This document shows positions 1 through 8,499 of a DNA stretch of 8,499 bases, piece by piece. Numbering within the stretch: the first letter of the stretch is position 1; the number at the start of each line of letters is the position of its first letter. The DNA lies in the NCBI GenBank assembly GCA_023390695.1, contig JAEWCJ010000225.1:1-8499 (forward strand). The letters are read 5' to 3'. The stretch is from Pseudomonadota bacterium (GTDB taxonomy: Bacteria; Pseudomonadota; Alphaproteobacteria; Rhizobiales; Xanthobacteraceae). The notes under the pieces are model-generated. The model saw nothing but the letters and a program-made list of their open reading frames with translations. It made no database searches and was not told the origin of the DNA. A program made the position numbers and the translations under genes.

Positions 1-173
1 TCGCCGATCCCCAGCACGACGGACCACTGAAACAGGCCCTTGAGCATCGACAGCACCGCCATCACGCGCAGGAACAGCACCAGCCGCCTCGTCCACGGCC
101 CTTGCGTTGTATCCTTGCGCGCGCGCACCGGCTCGATGGTCTGGGTTTGCGCGGTCGTGATCGGATCAATCAT
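1..173 (-). CDS. DUF6163-like membrane protein, N-terminal part (partial)
   Basis: This is the first 57 codons of a gene that runs off the left edge. The protein starts MIDPITTAQTQ, has a polar stretch of about 27 residues, then a W-T-R-R-L-V-L-F-L-R-V-M-A-V-L segment and an L-K-G-L-F-Q-W-S-V-V-L-G-I-G segment that look like the start of a membrane helix. The R-R-L-V-x-F-L-R-V-M-A followed by K-G-L-x-x-W resembles, from memory, the N-terminus of DUF6163 proteins found in Rhizobiales; that family has no established function. Its ATG overlaps the stop of the upstream hydrolase gene in an ATGA (170-173), so translation is probably coupled and the gene belongs to the valine-catabolism operon. No separate promoter or ribosome site is needed or seen. 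The reading frame is solid; the family name is a recollection and less sure. Confidence 0.6.
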   Translation of the reverse strand, partial: MIDPITTAQTQTIEPVRARKDTTQGPWTRRLVLFLRVMAVLSMLKGLFQWSVVLGIG

Positions 174-1222
174 GTCAGAACCAGTTCCTCGTCACCCAGC
201 CGCGCAAAGTGGCGCGCGACCTCCGCGTCCGCCACATCCCCAAGCGAAGCCGGCTGCCAGCACGGCCTGTTGTCCTTGTCGATGATCACCGCACGAACGC
301 CTTCATAAAGATCGTGGCCATGGAGAATGCGAGACACGATACGAAACTCAATAGCCATACACCCTTCGAACGCCTTCGTCTTGCCGATCCGCATCTGCGC
401 CAATGCCAGCTTCAGACTGGTGGGCGATTTGGACCGGATGGTCTTTGCGGTCTCTTCCGCCCAGGCGGCATCGCCGGACCCGGACACCGCTTCCTTGTCC
501 AACCCCGCGAGTATGTCCTCAACATGGTCATAAGCAAAAAACCTGTCGATGGCGCGCCGCCGGGGCACCGTTTCGCCCTCTCCCGGCATACCCATAAAGG
601 AGGCGAGCACCGCGTTGACCGCGTCGCCCCCGCACAATGTCCCGACAAGATCGGCAAGATTTTGCGACGACACGCGATGGGTGGCCGCTCCGCAGAGAAC
701 CGCATCGGAAACATCAAGACGGTTTCCGGTCAGCGCGCAATACGTGCCGAGTTCGCCGGGCAGTCTGGGCAGCGCATAGGTTGCACCGACGTCGGGAAAG
801 AAGCCGATGCCGACTTCCGGCATGGCGAAGGCATAGCGGTCGCCGGCGATACGATGCGAGCCGTGCAGTGAAATACCGACGCCGCCGCCCATGACGAGAC
901 CGTCGATGATTGAAATGTAAGGCTTCGGGTAGCGTTTGATGAAGGCATTGAGCGCATATTCCTCACGGAAAAACTGCAGTGCCTCCGCCTGCCGACCTGC
1001 GCGACCAAGTTCGTAAAGCGCCCGGATATCGCCGCCGGCGCAAAAGGCACGCTCGCCATTCGCCGTGACAATGATACGCGTGACAGCATCGTCCGCCGCC
1101 CAGAGTTTTAGCTGCGCATGAAGCGCACGCACCATATCGTGCGTCAGGGCATTGAGCGCCTTTGGCCGGTTGAGGATGACGAGACCGGCGCTGCCGCGGC
1201 GCTCGAAGAGAATATCCGTCAT
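170..1222 (-). CDS. 3-hydroxyisobutyryl-CoA hydrolase (valine catabolism)
   Basis: A 350-residue crotonase-fold enzyme that hydrolyses 3-hydroxyisobutyryl-CoA to free 3-hydroxyisobutyrate and CoA in the cytoplasm, the step that lets valine carbon leave the CoA pathway. Seen: oxyanion-hole segment A-F-C-A-G-G-D-I-R-A-L-Y-E (59-71), the glycine-rich M-G-G-G-V-G-I-S (111-118), and M-P-E-V-G-I-G-F-F-P-D-V-G (134-146). The Glu136/Asp144 pair in the last motif matches the catalytic Glu/Asp pair known for this family (Glu169/Asp177 in human HIBCH). The C-terminal half has E-F-R-I-V-S-R-I-L and Y-E-G-V-R-A-V-I-I-D-K-D, typical of the hydrolase rather than of plain enoyl-CoA hydratases, and the length fits. 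I chose the ATG at 1222 because the homology begins there; the frame stays open upstream to 1303, but that stretch overlaps the preceding gene and looks non-coding. It lies 5 bases after the DUF1772 gene. Confidence 0.92.
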   Translation of the reverse strand: MTDILFERRGSAGLVILNRPKALNALTHDMVRALHAQLKLWAADDAVTRIIVTANGERAFCAGGDIRALYELGRAGRQAEALQFFREEYALNAFIKRYPKPYISIIDGLVMGGGVGISLHGSHRIAGDRYAFAMPEVGIGFFPDVGATYALPRLPGELGTYCALTGNRLDVSDAVLCGAATHRVSSQNLADLVGTLCGGDAVNAVLASFMGMPGEGETVPRRRAIDRFFAYDHVEDILAGLDKEAVSGSGDAAWAEETAKTIRSKSPTSLKLALAQMRIGKTKAFEGCMAIEFRIVSRILHGHDLYEGVRAVIIDKDNRPCWQPASLGDVADAEVARHFARLGDEELVLT

Positions 1223-1227
1223 GTCAG

Positions 1228-1662
1228 TCAATGCAGCGCCCACAAATATGCGACGATAGACAAAAAGCCGAGCATGCTGCGGACCGCATGCAACCGTCCC
1301 CATTTTTCAATCAAACGGCGCGTTTCGGCACTCGCCTGCTCGGGTGCCACCGCCTTGAGCCGACGGTTGACTGGCATAATGGCAATGAGTGTGAAAGGCC
1401 AATTGGCGAGCATGAGCGCCGCCCCCGGCAGCCAGCGCCAGTCGTAGGTCACGATGAACGCAAGGATTCCCAGCAGACCCGAGAGCAGGGCCAGGCTGGC
1501 CTGCATGACCGCCGCGCGCTCATAGCTCGGCTGCCATTGCGCCAGCATCGCCCGCTCATCAAGACCGAGACGCGCCGGCTGCTCGGCCACATTGATATAG
1601 ATGGCCGCGCCCGCAAATACGGCTGCGGCGATTAGCGCGAGTTGACCAATCAGCACCGCCAT
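1228..1662 (-). CDS. DUF1772 family membrane protein
   Basis: A 144-residue hydrophobic protein with about four membrane segments (near 4-23, 53-71, 78-97 and 127-143). Motifs that match DUF1772 (the 'anthrone oxygenase-like' family) are [10 protein letters not shown] (22-31), W-Q-P-S-Y (43-47), [15 protein letters not shown] (85-99) and G-R-L-H-A-V-R-S (122-129). The family name comes from fungal anthrone oxygenases, but bacterial members are generally uncharacterised, so no reaction is assigned. The ATG directly follows the TGA of the isobutyryl-CoA dehydrogenase gene (bases 1663-1665) with no gap; a GGGGA stretch about 5 bases before the ATG (1669-1673) can serve as ribosome site. The hydrolase gene follows 5 bases later. 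Its position between two valine-pathway enzymes suggests co-expression with them and perhaps a role in the same process, which is inference only. Confidence 0.82.
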   Translation of the reverse strand: MAVLIGQLALIAAAVFAGAAIYINVAEQPARLGLDERAMLAQWQPSYERAAVMQASLALLSGLLGILAFIVTYDWRWLPGAALMLANWPFTLIAIMPVNRRLKAVAPEQASAETRRLIEKWGRLHAVRSMLGFLSIVAYLWALH

Positions 1663-3989
<2,327 letters not shown>

Positions 3990-3992
<3 letters not shown>

Positions 3993-4041
3993 TTTCGTCT
4001 GGACTTCCATCCGCTCGCAGCCGCCCGCGCGGCCGAAATCA
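3990..4041. terminator. Stem-loop region between convergent hemB and ilvA
   Basis: TGATTTCG (3990-3997) and CGAAATCA (4034-4041) are perfect 8-base arms that start exactly at the hemB stop (TGA 3990-3992) and end exactly at the ilvA stop (TGA on the minus strand, 4041-4039). Inside, GCCGC (4020-4024) and GCGGC (4029-4033) form a small hairpin with a 4-base loop directly beside the right arm. It could end both transcripts, but the outer loop is long and there is no clear T-run on either side, so terminator function is uncertain. Confidence 0.35.
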
Positions 4042-5262
4042 TTCCATCATCTCGCCGGCATGGATCCGTACCGGCTGAAAGCCGTCATCGGCCATCGCCT
4101 TGATGATCTCCTCCGCATGCGAGCGGTCGCGTGTTTCAACCGTGACGTCGAGCCGTGCGCCCTTCGCGGGTACATCCAGAAACAGCCGTTTGTGGTCGAC
4201 TTCCAGGATGTTGGCACCAAGCTCTCCGAGCCGCGTGGCGATCAGACCGAGCACACCCGGCCGGTCCGGAATCGTCAGGCGGAACGAGACAATCTGCTCT
4301 CCGCGTTCGAGTTCGCGCACCATGATGGACGCGAGAATGCGCGGATCAATATTGCCGCCGGACAGGATCAAGCCCACCCTTTTGCCGCGAAAACGGACCG
4401 GGTCTTTCAGCATGGCCGCCAGCCCGGCCGCCCCCGCTCCTTCCGCCATCGTTTTCTGCAACGTCAGATAGATGTTCACGGCGCTTTCGAGATGGGTTTC
4501 ATCCACCAGCAGGACCTGTGAGACGAGCTCGCGCACGATCGGTAATGTCAAACGTCCGACATTCTTCACGGCAATGCCTTCCGCCAGCGTCGGACCGCCG
4601 ATCGGCAAATCCTGACCGGTGAGCGCGTTCCACATCGAGGGATAGAGCGCAGGTTCGACGCCCACGACTTCGATATCCGGCCGGCACGCTTTCGCAGCCA
4701 GAGCATTGCCGGAAATCAGCCCGCCGCCCCCGATCGGCACCACAAGGCAATCCAGGCCCGGCTCGTCCTGCAGCATCTCAAGCGCGATGGTACCCTGGCC
4801 GGCAATGACGCGTTGGTCGTCATAGGGATGAACCACCACGAAATTGTGCTGGCTCTGCAACTCCTCCATTCGCGCCTGCGCTTCGGCCACGGTCTCGCCA
4901 TGCAGCACCACCGTTGCGCCATATCCGCGCGTCGCGGCGACCTTCACCAGAGGCGTCGTGCCCGGCCTCACGATGGTCGCTGCGATGCCCAACCTTGCGG
5001 CATGATAGGCGACGGCCTGCGCATGATTGCCAGCCGACATTGCGATCACGCCGCGGCTGCGCTCTGTCTCGTCAAGGCTCGCCAGCTTGTTGAGCGCACC
5101 ACGCTCCTTGAAGGAATTCGTAACCTGCAAATTCTCGTATTTCACAAACACACTGGCGCCGGTGAGGTCGGACAGCCGGGGTGCGGGCAGCATCGGAGTC
5201 CGCACCACCCGATTGGCAAGCACAGTCTGCGCGGCTTCGATATCCTTGATGGACAGGGTCAT
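4039..5262 (-). CDS. ilvA: Threonine ammonia-lyase with C-terminal ACT domain
   Basis: A complete 407-residue PLP enzyme that deaminates threonine to 2-oxobutyrate and ammonia, feeding isoleucine synthesis or propionyl-CoA. Seen: the PLP-binding lysine in T-N-S-F-K-E-R-G-A (Lys52), S-A-G-N-H-A-Q-A-V-A (76-85), the phosphate-binding P-I-G-G-G-G-L-I-S-G (176-185), E-G-A-G-A-A-G (274-280) and S-G-G-N-I-D (301-306). Residues about 327-403 form an ACT domain (F-R-L-T-I-P-D-R-P-G-V-L), the usual site for amino-acid effector control. The length fits the medium form with one ACT domain, shorter than the 500-residue biosynthetic E. coli IlvA. Whether this copy is biosynthetic or catabolic cannot be settled here. 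I chose the ATG at 5262 because the family similarity starts there; a longer frame to 5346 has an unlikely N-terminus. No good Shine-Dalgarno precedes it. It is divergent from the membrane protein gene at 5400. Confidence 0.92.
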   Translation of the reverse strand: MTLSIKDIEAAQTVLANRVVRTPMLPAPRLSDLTGASVFVKYENLQVTNSFKERGALNKLASLDETERSRGVIAMSAGNHAQAVAYHAARLGIAATIVRPGTTPLVKVAATRGYGATVVLHGETVAEAQARMEELQSQHNFVVVHPYDDQRVIAGQGTIALEMLQDEPGLDCLVVPIGGGGLISGNALAAKACRPDIEVVGVEPALYPSMWNALTGQDLPIGGPTLAEGIAVKNVGRLTLPIVRELVSQVLLVDETHLESAVNIYLTLQKTMAEGAGAAGLAAMLKDPVRFRGKRVGLILSGGNIDPRILASIMVRELERGEQIVSFRLTIPDRPGVLGLIATRLGELGANILEVDHKRLFLDVPAKGARLDVTVETRDRSHAEEIIKAMADDGFQPVRIHAGEMME

Positions 5263-5312
5263 GGTCGTGGCAATACCGGACTGAAGGTGGCGTATCCGCG
5301 GCACCAGACGCC

Positions 5313-5398
5313 ATGTTTTCGGCGAGATCAACAGCCAGAAACGCATCCCCGGGTCGCACGTGGCCGTTCTGGCTTCGTGCCATCACACTGAGTCTGGT
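5313..5398. repeat. Nested mirrored CCAGA half-sites in a divergent promoter region
   Basis: ACCAGAC (5313-5319) is mirrored by GTCTGGT (5392-5398), and inside that pair GCCAGAA (5334-5340) is mirrored by TTCTGGC (5367-5373). All four share the core CCAGA or its complement. The set fills most of the 137-base space between ilvA (minus) and the membrane protein gene (plus). It may be a regulator-binding array or a two-stage RNA fold; one 7-base inverted pair is expected by chance in a space this size, so only the shared core makes it notable. No clear -35/-10 pair was found for either gene. Confidence 0.3.
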
Positions 5399-5399
5399 C

Positions 5400-6065
5400 A
5401 TGCCGAAGCTGTTATGGACCTACGCCGGACGTCTGGCTTTCTCGGTCGCCTGTTCGATCGTCGGAGCCTTGATCGTTTCCAAACTTGGATTGCTGCATCC
5501 GCAGCCAGCCACAAAACTAGAGAAAATCGTTTTCGACCAATCAGACCTGACCCGTTTTGACGACTTTGCACAGCGGGTCGAGGGCGGGCACGTCGCCATA
5601 CGCGAATTGAAGGCGGCCCAGGAGGCGGAAGCTCGTCGCAACGCAGCCACTGCGACGAGGAAAGATGCGATTGGCGAGGACAAGTCCCCGTCACAGGCTC
5701 GCATTTTGACCCATCCCGCCGGGTCGCAGGACAACAGAAAATCTACCGCGCCCCGCCGCGAGATGGTGTTTGTGACAGAAAAAACCGAGGCTTTGCCGGC
5801 TCCGGAGAGAACGGAGACGCTGGCGCCACCACTGGTGATCATACCGACGCATCTCGCCGATGGCCGCCCCTCGCGGGAGGGCCTTGAAGGCGCCTTCGAC
5901 AAACTCACGGCCGGGGTTGCCAAAATCCGTGACTTTGTCGTGAATGCGACCCGTATCGAAAAGCCCGTGCCTTTGCCGTTCGGCTCAACGTCGACGGCCT
6001 CCGATTCGCTGCTTGCGATCGACGAACTGCGCAGCCGCCTGAAACTGCCCGCTTTTGACTTGTGA
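5400..6065 (+). CDS. Hypothetical single-pass membrane protein
   Basis: A 221-residue protein that I do not recognise. Residues 1-8 are short and polar to aromatic (M-P-K-L-L-W-T-Y), residues about 9-31 form one strong membrane helix (R-L-A-F-S-V-A-C-S-I-V-G-A-L-I-V), and the rest is soluble. Within the rest, 38-95 is charged and likely helical (A-I-R-E-L-K-A-A-Q-E-A-E-A-R-R), 95-140 is low in order with many Pro, Ser, Thr, Lys and Glu, and 155-185 and 204-216 look helical again (L-L-A-I-D-E-L-R-S-R-L-K-L). The uncleaved-anchor pattern suggests a membrane-tethered protein facing either side; topology is not clear. The ATG at 5400 is the start best placed before the helix, but it has no good Shine-Dalgarno, and the frame is open back to 5313. 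Third positions are less GC-rich than in neighbouring genes. A 252-codon frame on the opposite strand (6178-5420) is considered a shadow. Confidence 0.6.
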   Translation: MPKLLWTYAGRLAFSVACSIVGALIVSKLGLLHPQPATKLEKIVFDQSDLTRFDDFAQRVEGGHVAIRELKAAQEAEARRNAATATRKDAIGEDKSPSQARILTHPAGSQDNRKSTAPRREMVFVTEKTEALPAPERTETLAPPLVIIPTHLADGRPSREGLEGAFDKLTAGVAKIRDFVVNATRIEKPVPLPFGSTSTASDSLLAIDELRSRLKLPAFDL

Positions 6066-6086
6066 CCGGGGATTTTGACCGGGCAC
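6062..6086 (+). terminator. Weak stem-loop after the hypothetical membrane protein gene
   Basis: GTGACCGG (6062-6069) can pair with CCGGGCAC (6079-6086) in 7 of 8 positions around a 9-base loop, starting at the TGA stop (6063-6065). The same stretch holds an 8-base direct repeat TGACCGGG (6063-6070 and 6076-6083). No T-run follows, so it is at most a weak or factor-dependent transcription end. Confidence 0.22.
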
Positions 6087-6176
6087 CGCTCTCGCAAATC
6101 TGATTGGACGACGCCGTATCCCCCTTGCGCCGGGACGTTTTTTGTCCCCATGTTTAAGTGCAAGCAAGGATGACTC

Positions 6177-6728
6177 ATGAGCAGCGCTTCCGGCGGAAAC
6201 GATCCGAAACAGATCGGCGTCTCGTTCGATGTGAAGCCGCACGCCTATGACCCGGCGACGCAGCCCGAACTGTTCGATGGCGTGCCGGCGCGGCGCGTGA
6301 TCGCCTTCCTGATCGATCTGATCATTCTTGCCGTGCCGATGGTGTTCCTGGCGATGTTCATCTTCGCCATCGGCATCGTGACCCTGGGGTTGGGTTTTGT
6401 ACTTTATGGGCTGATGCCGGCGATCTCGGTGCTGTGGGCCCTGTTCTATTACGGCATGACACTCGGCAGCCCACGTTCAGCCACCATCGGCATGCGGGTC
6501 ATGGACCTGGAAATGCGCACCTGGTACGGCGCGCCCAGCTATTTCCTGCTGGGCGCCGTACATGCGGTGGTGTTCTGGGTCACGGTCTCGGCGCTGACCC
6601 CTTTGATCCTGCTGGTCTGCTTCTTCAATTCTCGGCGCCGCCTGCTGCATGACATGCTGGTGGGCACCGTGGTCATCAACAACCAGGTCCGCGCTGCTGC
6701 CGTGCGGCCGGTCCGACCGCAGACCTGA
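6177..6728 (+). CDS. RDD family membrane protein
   Basis: A 183-residue inner-membrane protein. After a polar 34-residue N-terminus comes the RDD signature: P-A-R-R-V-I-A-F-L-I-D-L-I-I (38-51, with Arg40 and Asp47), hydrophobic helices near 41-67, 69-92 and 121-150, the loop T-L-G-S-P-R-S-A-T-I-G-M-R-V-M-D (95-110), and the closing R-R-L-L-H-D-M-L-V-G-T-V-V-I (154-167, with Asp159). RDD proteins are of mostly unknown function; some members have been linked to ion exchange or stress, which cannot be concluded here. The start is well supported: AAGGA at 6166-6170 lies 6 bases before the ATG. A 5-base stem GGGAC/GTCCC around a T-rich loop (6132-6148) sits in the leader. It is followed after 77 bases by bpt on the same strand, a pairing I recall as common in Rhizobiales. 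Confidence 0.88.
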   Translation: MSSASGGNDPKQIGVSFDVKPHAYDPATQPELFDGVPARRVIAFLIDLIILAVPMVFLAMFIFAIGIVTLGLGFVLYGLMPAISVLWALFYYGMTLGSPRSATIGMRVMDLEMRTWYGAPSYFLLGAVHAVVFWVTVSALTPLILLVCFFNSRRRLLHDMLVGTVVINNQVRAAAVRPVRPQT

Positions 6729-6784
6729 CGGCCGGACCTGTCCCTTTGACGAACGGCCCCTGACGGGAGACAGTGGAGCTACGG

Positions 6785-6791
6785 AAGGAGG
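6785..6791 (+). promoter_or_regulatory. bpt: Shine-Dalgarno AAGGAGG of bpt, unusually spaced
   Basis: AAGGAGG is a near-perfect anti-16S match but ends 14 bases before the GTG at 6806, longer than the usual 5 to 9. An alternative GTG at 6773 has GGGAG (6765-6769) only 3 bases upstream. Family similarity, which begins at [10 protein letters not shown], decides for 6806; the extra 11 residues from 6773 would read [11 protein letters not shown]. Confidence 0.5.
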
Positions 6792-6805
6792 CTCGGTTTC
6801 ACCAC

Positions 6806-7555
6806 GTGACCCAGCATTCGCGCGACACACCGCAATTTTATCTGACGGCGCCTTCACCCTGCCCGTATCTGCAGGGAAAAGAGGAGCGGAAGGTGTTCAC
6901 GCATCTCGTGGGAGAGCGCGCGCCGGGCCTTAACGACCTTCTGACCCATGGCGGGTTCCGCCGGAGCCAATCCATTGCCTACCGCCCGGCCTGCGAGGGC
7001 TGCCGCGCCTGCATTTCCGTCCGGGTCGTCGTAGACGACTTCCAGCCCAGCCGATCGATGCGGAGGATCGCCGACCGCAATAACGATCTGGTCGGTGAAA
7101 TGCGCCACGCCACCCCGACCTCAGAGCAATACTCGATCTTTCGCGCCTATCTCGACGCCAGGCATCGCGACGGCGGCATGGCCGACATGACGGTACTGGA
7201 CTACGCCATGATGGTGGAGGACAGTCATGTGGAAACCCGCATCGTCGAATATCGGCGGCGGAGTCCGGATTCAGCCTTTCAAGGACGGGGCAGCGGCACA
7301 CTGCTTGCGGTTGCCCTGACCGACATCCTCAATGACGGGCTCTCGATGGTCTATTCCTTCTTCGAGCCGGACGAGAGCGTGCGTTCGCTCGGCACTTTCA
7401 TGATTCTCGACCACATCGCGCGGGCCCACCGTATGGGACTGCCCTACGTCTATCTCGGCTATTGGGTACGCGGCTCACACAAGATGGACTACAAGAGCCG
7501 TTTCCTCCCGCAGGAGCGCTTGCTCGCCCAGGGCTGGGTGCGGGCGGAGACGTAA
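6806..7555 (+). CDS. bpt: Aspartate/glutamate leucyltransferase (N-degron pathway)
   Basis: A 249-residue aminoacyl-tRNA-protein transferase of the ATE1-like Bpt group. It moves leucine from Leu-tRNA to proteins with N-terminal Asp or Glu, marking them for ClpS/ClpAP degradation in the cytoplasm. Seen: [11 protein letters not shown] (2-12), S-P-C-P-Y-L (17-22), F-T-H-L-V-G (31-36), the cysteine cluster [11 protein letters not shown] (Cys63, 66, 69), the acyltransferase-fold core [14 protein letters not shown] (115-128), and near the end [17 protein letters not shown] (214-230). Cys19 with the later cysteines resembles the iron-sulfur-binding set reported in eukaryotic ATE1; the same role here is inference. 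The start is GTG at 6806 (see the ribosome-site entry). It follows the RDD gene and converges with parC, from which it is separated by only 17 bases. Confidence 0.93.
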   Translation: MTQHSRDTPQFYLTAPSPCPYLQGKEERKVFTHLVGERAPGLNDLLTHGGFRRSQSIAYRPACEGCRACISVRVVVDDFQPSRSMRRIADRNNDLVGEMRHATPTSEQYSIFRAYLDARHRDGGMADMTVLDYAMMVEDSHVETRIVEYRRRSPDSAFQGRGSGTLLAVALTDILNDGLSMVYSFFEPDESVRSLGTFMILDHIARAHRMGLPYVYLGYWVRGSHKMDYKSRFLPQERLLAQGWVRAET

Positions 7556-7577
7556 GCAGGCGACAATCCTGCTTACG
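7551..7577. terminator. Perfect inverted repeat at the convergent bpt/parC ends
   Basis: CGTAAGCAGG (7551-7560) and CCTGCTTACG (7568-7577) are perfect 10-base arms around a 7-base loop. The bpt stop (TAA, 7553-7555) lies in the left arm and the parC stop (TAA on the minus strand, 7575-7573) at the mirrored place in the right arm. A stem of this length between converging genes is a good candidate for a bidirectional transcription end, although no T-run follows on either strand, so an anti-run-through or mRNA 3'-end protecting hairpin fits as well. Confidence 0.6.
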
Positions 7578-8499
7578 GCGCGGAAACGATCATCTTTCCG
7601 AACTTGTTGCTCCTCGGAAACCCTTTCGGCGCAAGGCGCCCAGCGTCGGCACGATTGCCGCGCCAAACCGCCAATTCCTTCAACGTCATGGTGACACCGC
7701 GCCCGGAACTGCCGAACCAGGTAAGCCCCTCCTTGGCCGTGAAGGTGATCAGATCGGACAAACTGCCGTCCTTGTAACGCTGCAACCGCACGCCGGCGCC
7801 ACGGCTCATCTCGGGCACCTGCTCAAGCGGGAAAATCACCATCTTTCGATTCTCGCCGATCGCAGCAACCAGTTCACCATCAATTGTGGTGATGGCGCAG
7901 GCGCCGTCCTTATCCTTGACGTTGAGCACCTGCTTGCCCTTCCGGGTGTTTCCGAGACATTCCTCCTCGGCGACAACGAAGCCGCGTCCGCTCTGGCTGC
8001 CGACCAGGAATTTGCGGCCGCCCCGGAACGCAAAGACCGAGATGATATCGGCGTCGCCTTCGAGATCGATGAACAGGCGCACCGGCTCACCATGCCCGCG
8101 CCCGCCCGGCAGCTTGCCGACATCGATAGTGTAGAAGCGGCCATTGGTTGCGAATAGCAGACACTTCGATGTGGTCTCGGCGTGGAACGAGAATTTCAGG
8201 CTGTCGTCGGTCTTGAACACGACGCCGGACAGATCCTCGACATGGCCGCGCAGCGCACGAATCCAGCCCTTCTCCGACACCACGACGGTCACCGGCTCGC
8301 GCACCACCAAGGCTTCTTCCACCGCCGCGACGGCATGCTCGGCGACCTCTCCGAAGCTCGTCCGGCGCCGGCCCAGATCTGTCTTCGGGCCGAAAGCGTC
8401 GCGCACCGCCTTGATCTCGGCGCCCACTTTCTTCCACTGCAGGTCTTCCGAGCCGAGCAATTCCTTCAGGCCCTTGCGCTCCTCGCGCAACGCCTTGTC
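7573..8499 (-). CDS. parC: DNA topoisomerase IV subunit A, C-terminal part (partial)
   Basis: The last 308 residues of ParC; the gene enters from the right edge, so the N-terminal winged-helix and tower regions and the catalytic tyrosine are not in view. With ParE this enzyme decatenates daughter chromosomes and relaxes supercoils. Seen: R-E-E-R-K-G-L-K-E-L-L-G (5-16 of the visible part) and I-K-A-V-R-D-A-F-G (29-37), the end of the coiled-coil/linker; then D-L-G-R-R-R-T-S-F, and the C-terminal pinwheel with repeated strands: V-T-V-V-V-S-E-K-G-W-I-R-A-L-R-G-H (70-86), L-L-F-A-T-N-G-R-F-Y (114-123), F-L-V-G-S-Q-S-G-R-G-F (164-174), L-V-A-A-I-G-E-N-R-K-M (210-220) and G-L-T-W-F-G-S-S-G-R-G-V (258-269). 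The G-W-I-R-x-x-x-G-H segment and lack of a GyrA box favour ParC over GyrA. No start codon is expected inside; an apparent TTG at 8490 is internal. Confidence 0.93.
   Translation of the reverse strand, partial: DKALREERKGLKELLGSEDLQWKKVGAEIKAVRDAFGPKTDLGRRRTSFGEVAEHAVAAVEEALVVREPVTVVVSEKGWIRALRGHVEDLSGVVFKTDDSLKFSFHAETTSKCLLFATNGRFYTIDVGKLPGGRGHGEPVRLFIDLEGDADIISVFAFRGGRKFLVGSQSGRGFVVAEEECLGNTRKGKQVLNVKDKDGACAITTIDGELVAAIGENRKMVIFPLEQVPEMSRGAGVRLQRYKDGSLSDLITFTAKEGLTWFGSSGRGVTMTLKELAVWRGNRADAGRLAPKGFPRSNKFGKMIVSAP

Noticed and set aside
209..871. 220-codon open frame on the plus strand
   Set aside because: It lies antisense to the hydroxyisobutyryl-CoA hydrolase, whose catalytic motifs are intact.
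6132..6148. GGGAC/GTCCC hairpin with a T-rich loop ahead of the RDD gene, as a terminator
   Set aside because: The T-run is in the loop rather than after the stem, and the stem is only 5 bases. It is mentioned under the RDD gene but not called.
5420..6178. 252-codon open frame on the minus strand
   Set aside because: It competes with the plus-strand hypothetical gene. Its translation is Ser/Arg-rich without a coherent domain, whereas the plus frame gives a clean membrane helix and charged helices. This is the least certain of the strand choices.

Overview
The window is a GC-rich (roughly 60-65%, estimated by eye) and densely coding piece of chromosome. It most likely comes from an alphaproteobacterium of the Rhizobiales/Hyphomicrobiales type. 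The grounds are the protein sequences (Asp-type HemB, a Bpt leucyltransferase of the alphaproteobacterial kind, DUF6163- and DUF1772-like proteins) and the hemB ... RDD protein - bpt - parC neighbourhood, which I recall as common in that order. Genus and species cannot be read from it.

Left part (1-2802, minus strand): a tight operon read from right to left. It codes for an isobutyryl-CoA dehydrogenase, a four-helix DUF1772 membrane protein, a 3-hydroxyisobutyryl-CoA hydrolase, and the first 57 residues of a DUF6163-like membrane protein that leaves the window. Junctions are a stop directly abutting a start, a 5-base gap, and a 4-base ATGA overlap. The two enzymes are steps of valine catabolism (isobutyryl-CoA to methacrylyl-CoA, and 3-hydroxyisobutyryl-CoA to 3-hydroxyisobutyrate); the hydratase between them is not in view. 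The promoter appears to lie almost on the start codon of the first gene and is overlaid by an inverted repeat.

Middle (2803-6065): hemB (heme and vitamin B12 precursor synthesis) is divergent from the valine operon and convergent with an ACT-domain threonine ammonia-lyase. The latter is in turn divergent from a 221-residue single-pass membrane protein of unknown function. The threonine enzyme yields 2-oxobutyrate, which like valine can feed propionyl-CoA, so the two sides are metabolically compatible, although nothing in the sequence shows co-regulation.

Right part (6066-8499): an RDD-family membrane protein and bpt (aspartate/glutamate leucyltransferase of the N-degron pathway) run rightward. 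They meet the 3' end of parC (topoisomerase IV subunit A, minus strand), whose 5' part is beyond the window.

There are no RNA genes, mobile elements, CRISPR arrays or phage genes that I can support. These are mostly housekeeping genes. The signals most worth a second look are in the short intergenic spaces: a probable leaderless promoter with an operator-like repeat, two convergent gene ends whose stop codons lie in the mirrored arms of inverted repeats, and a nested set of mirrored CCAGA half-sites between two divergent genes. I see no evidence for a new multi-gene system.
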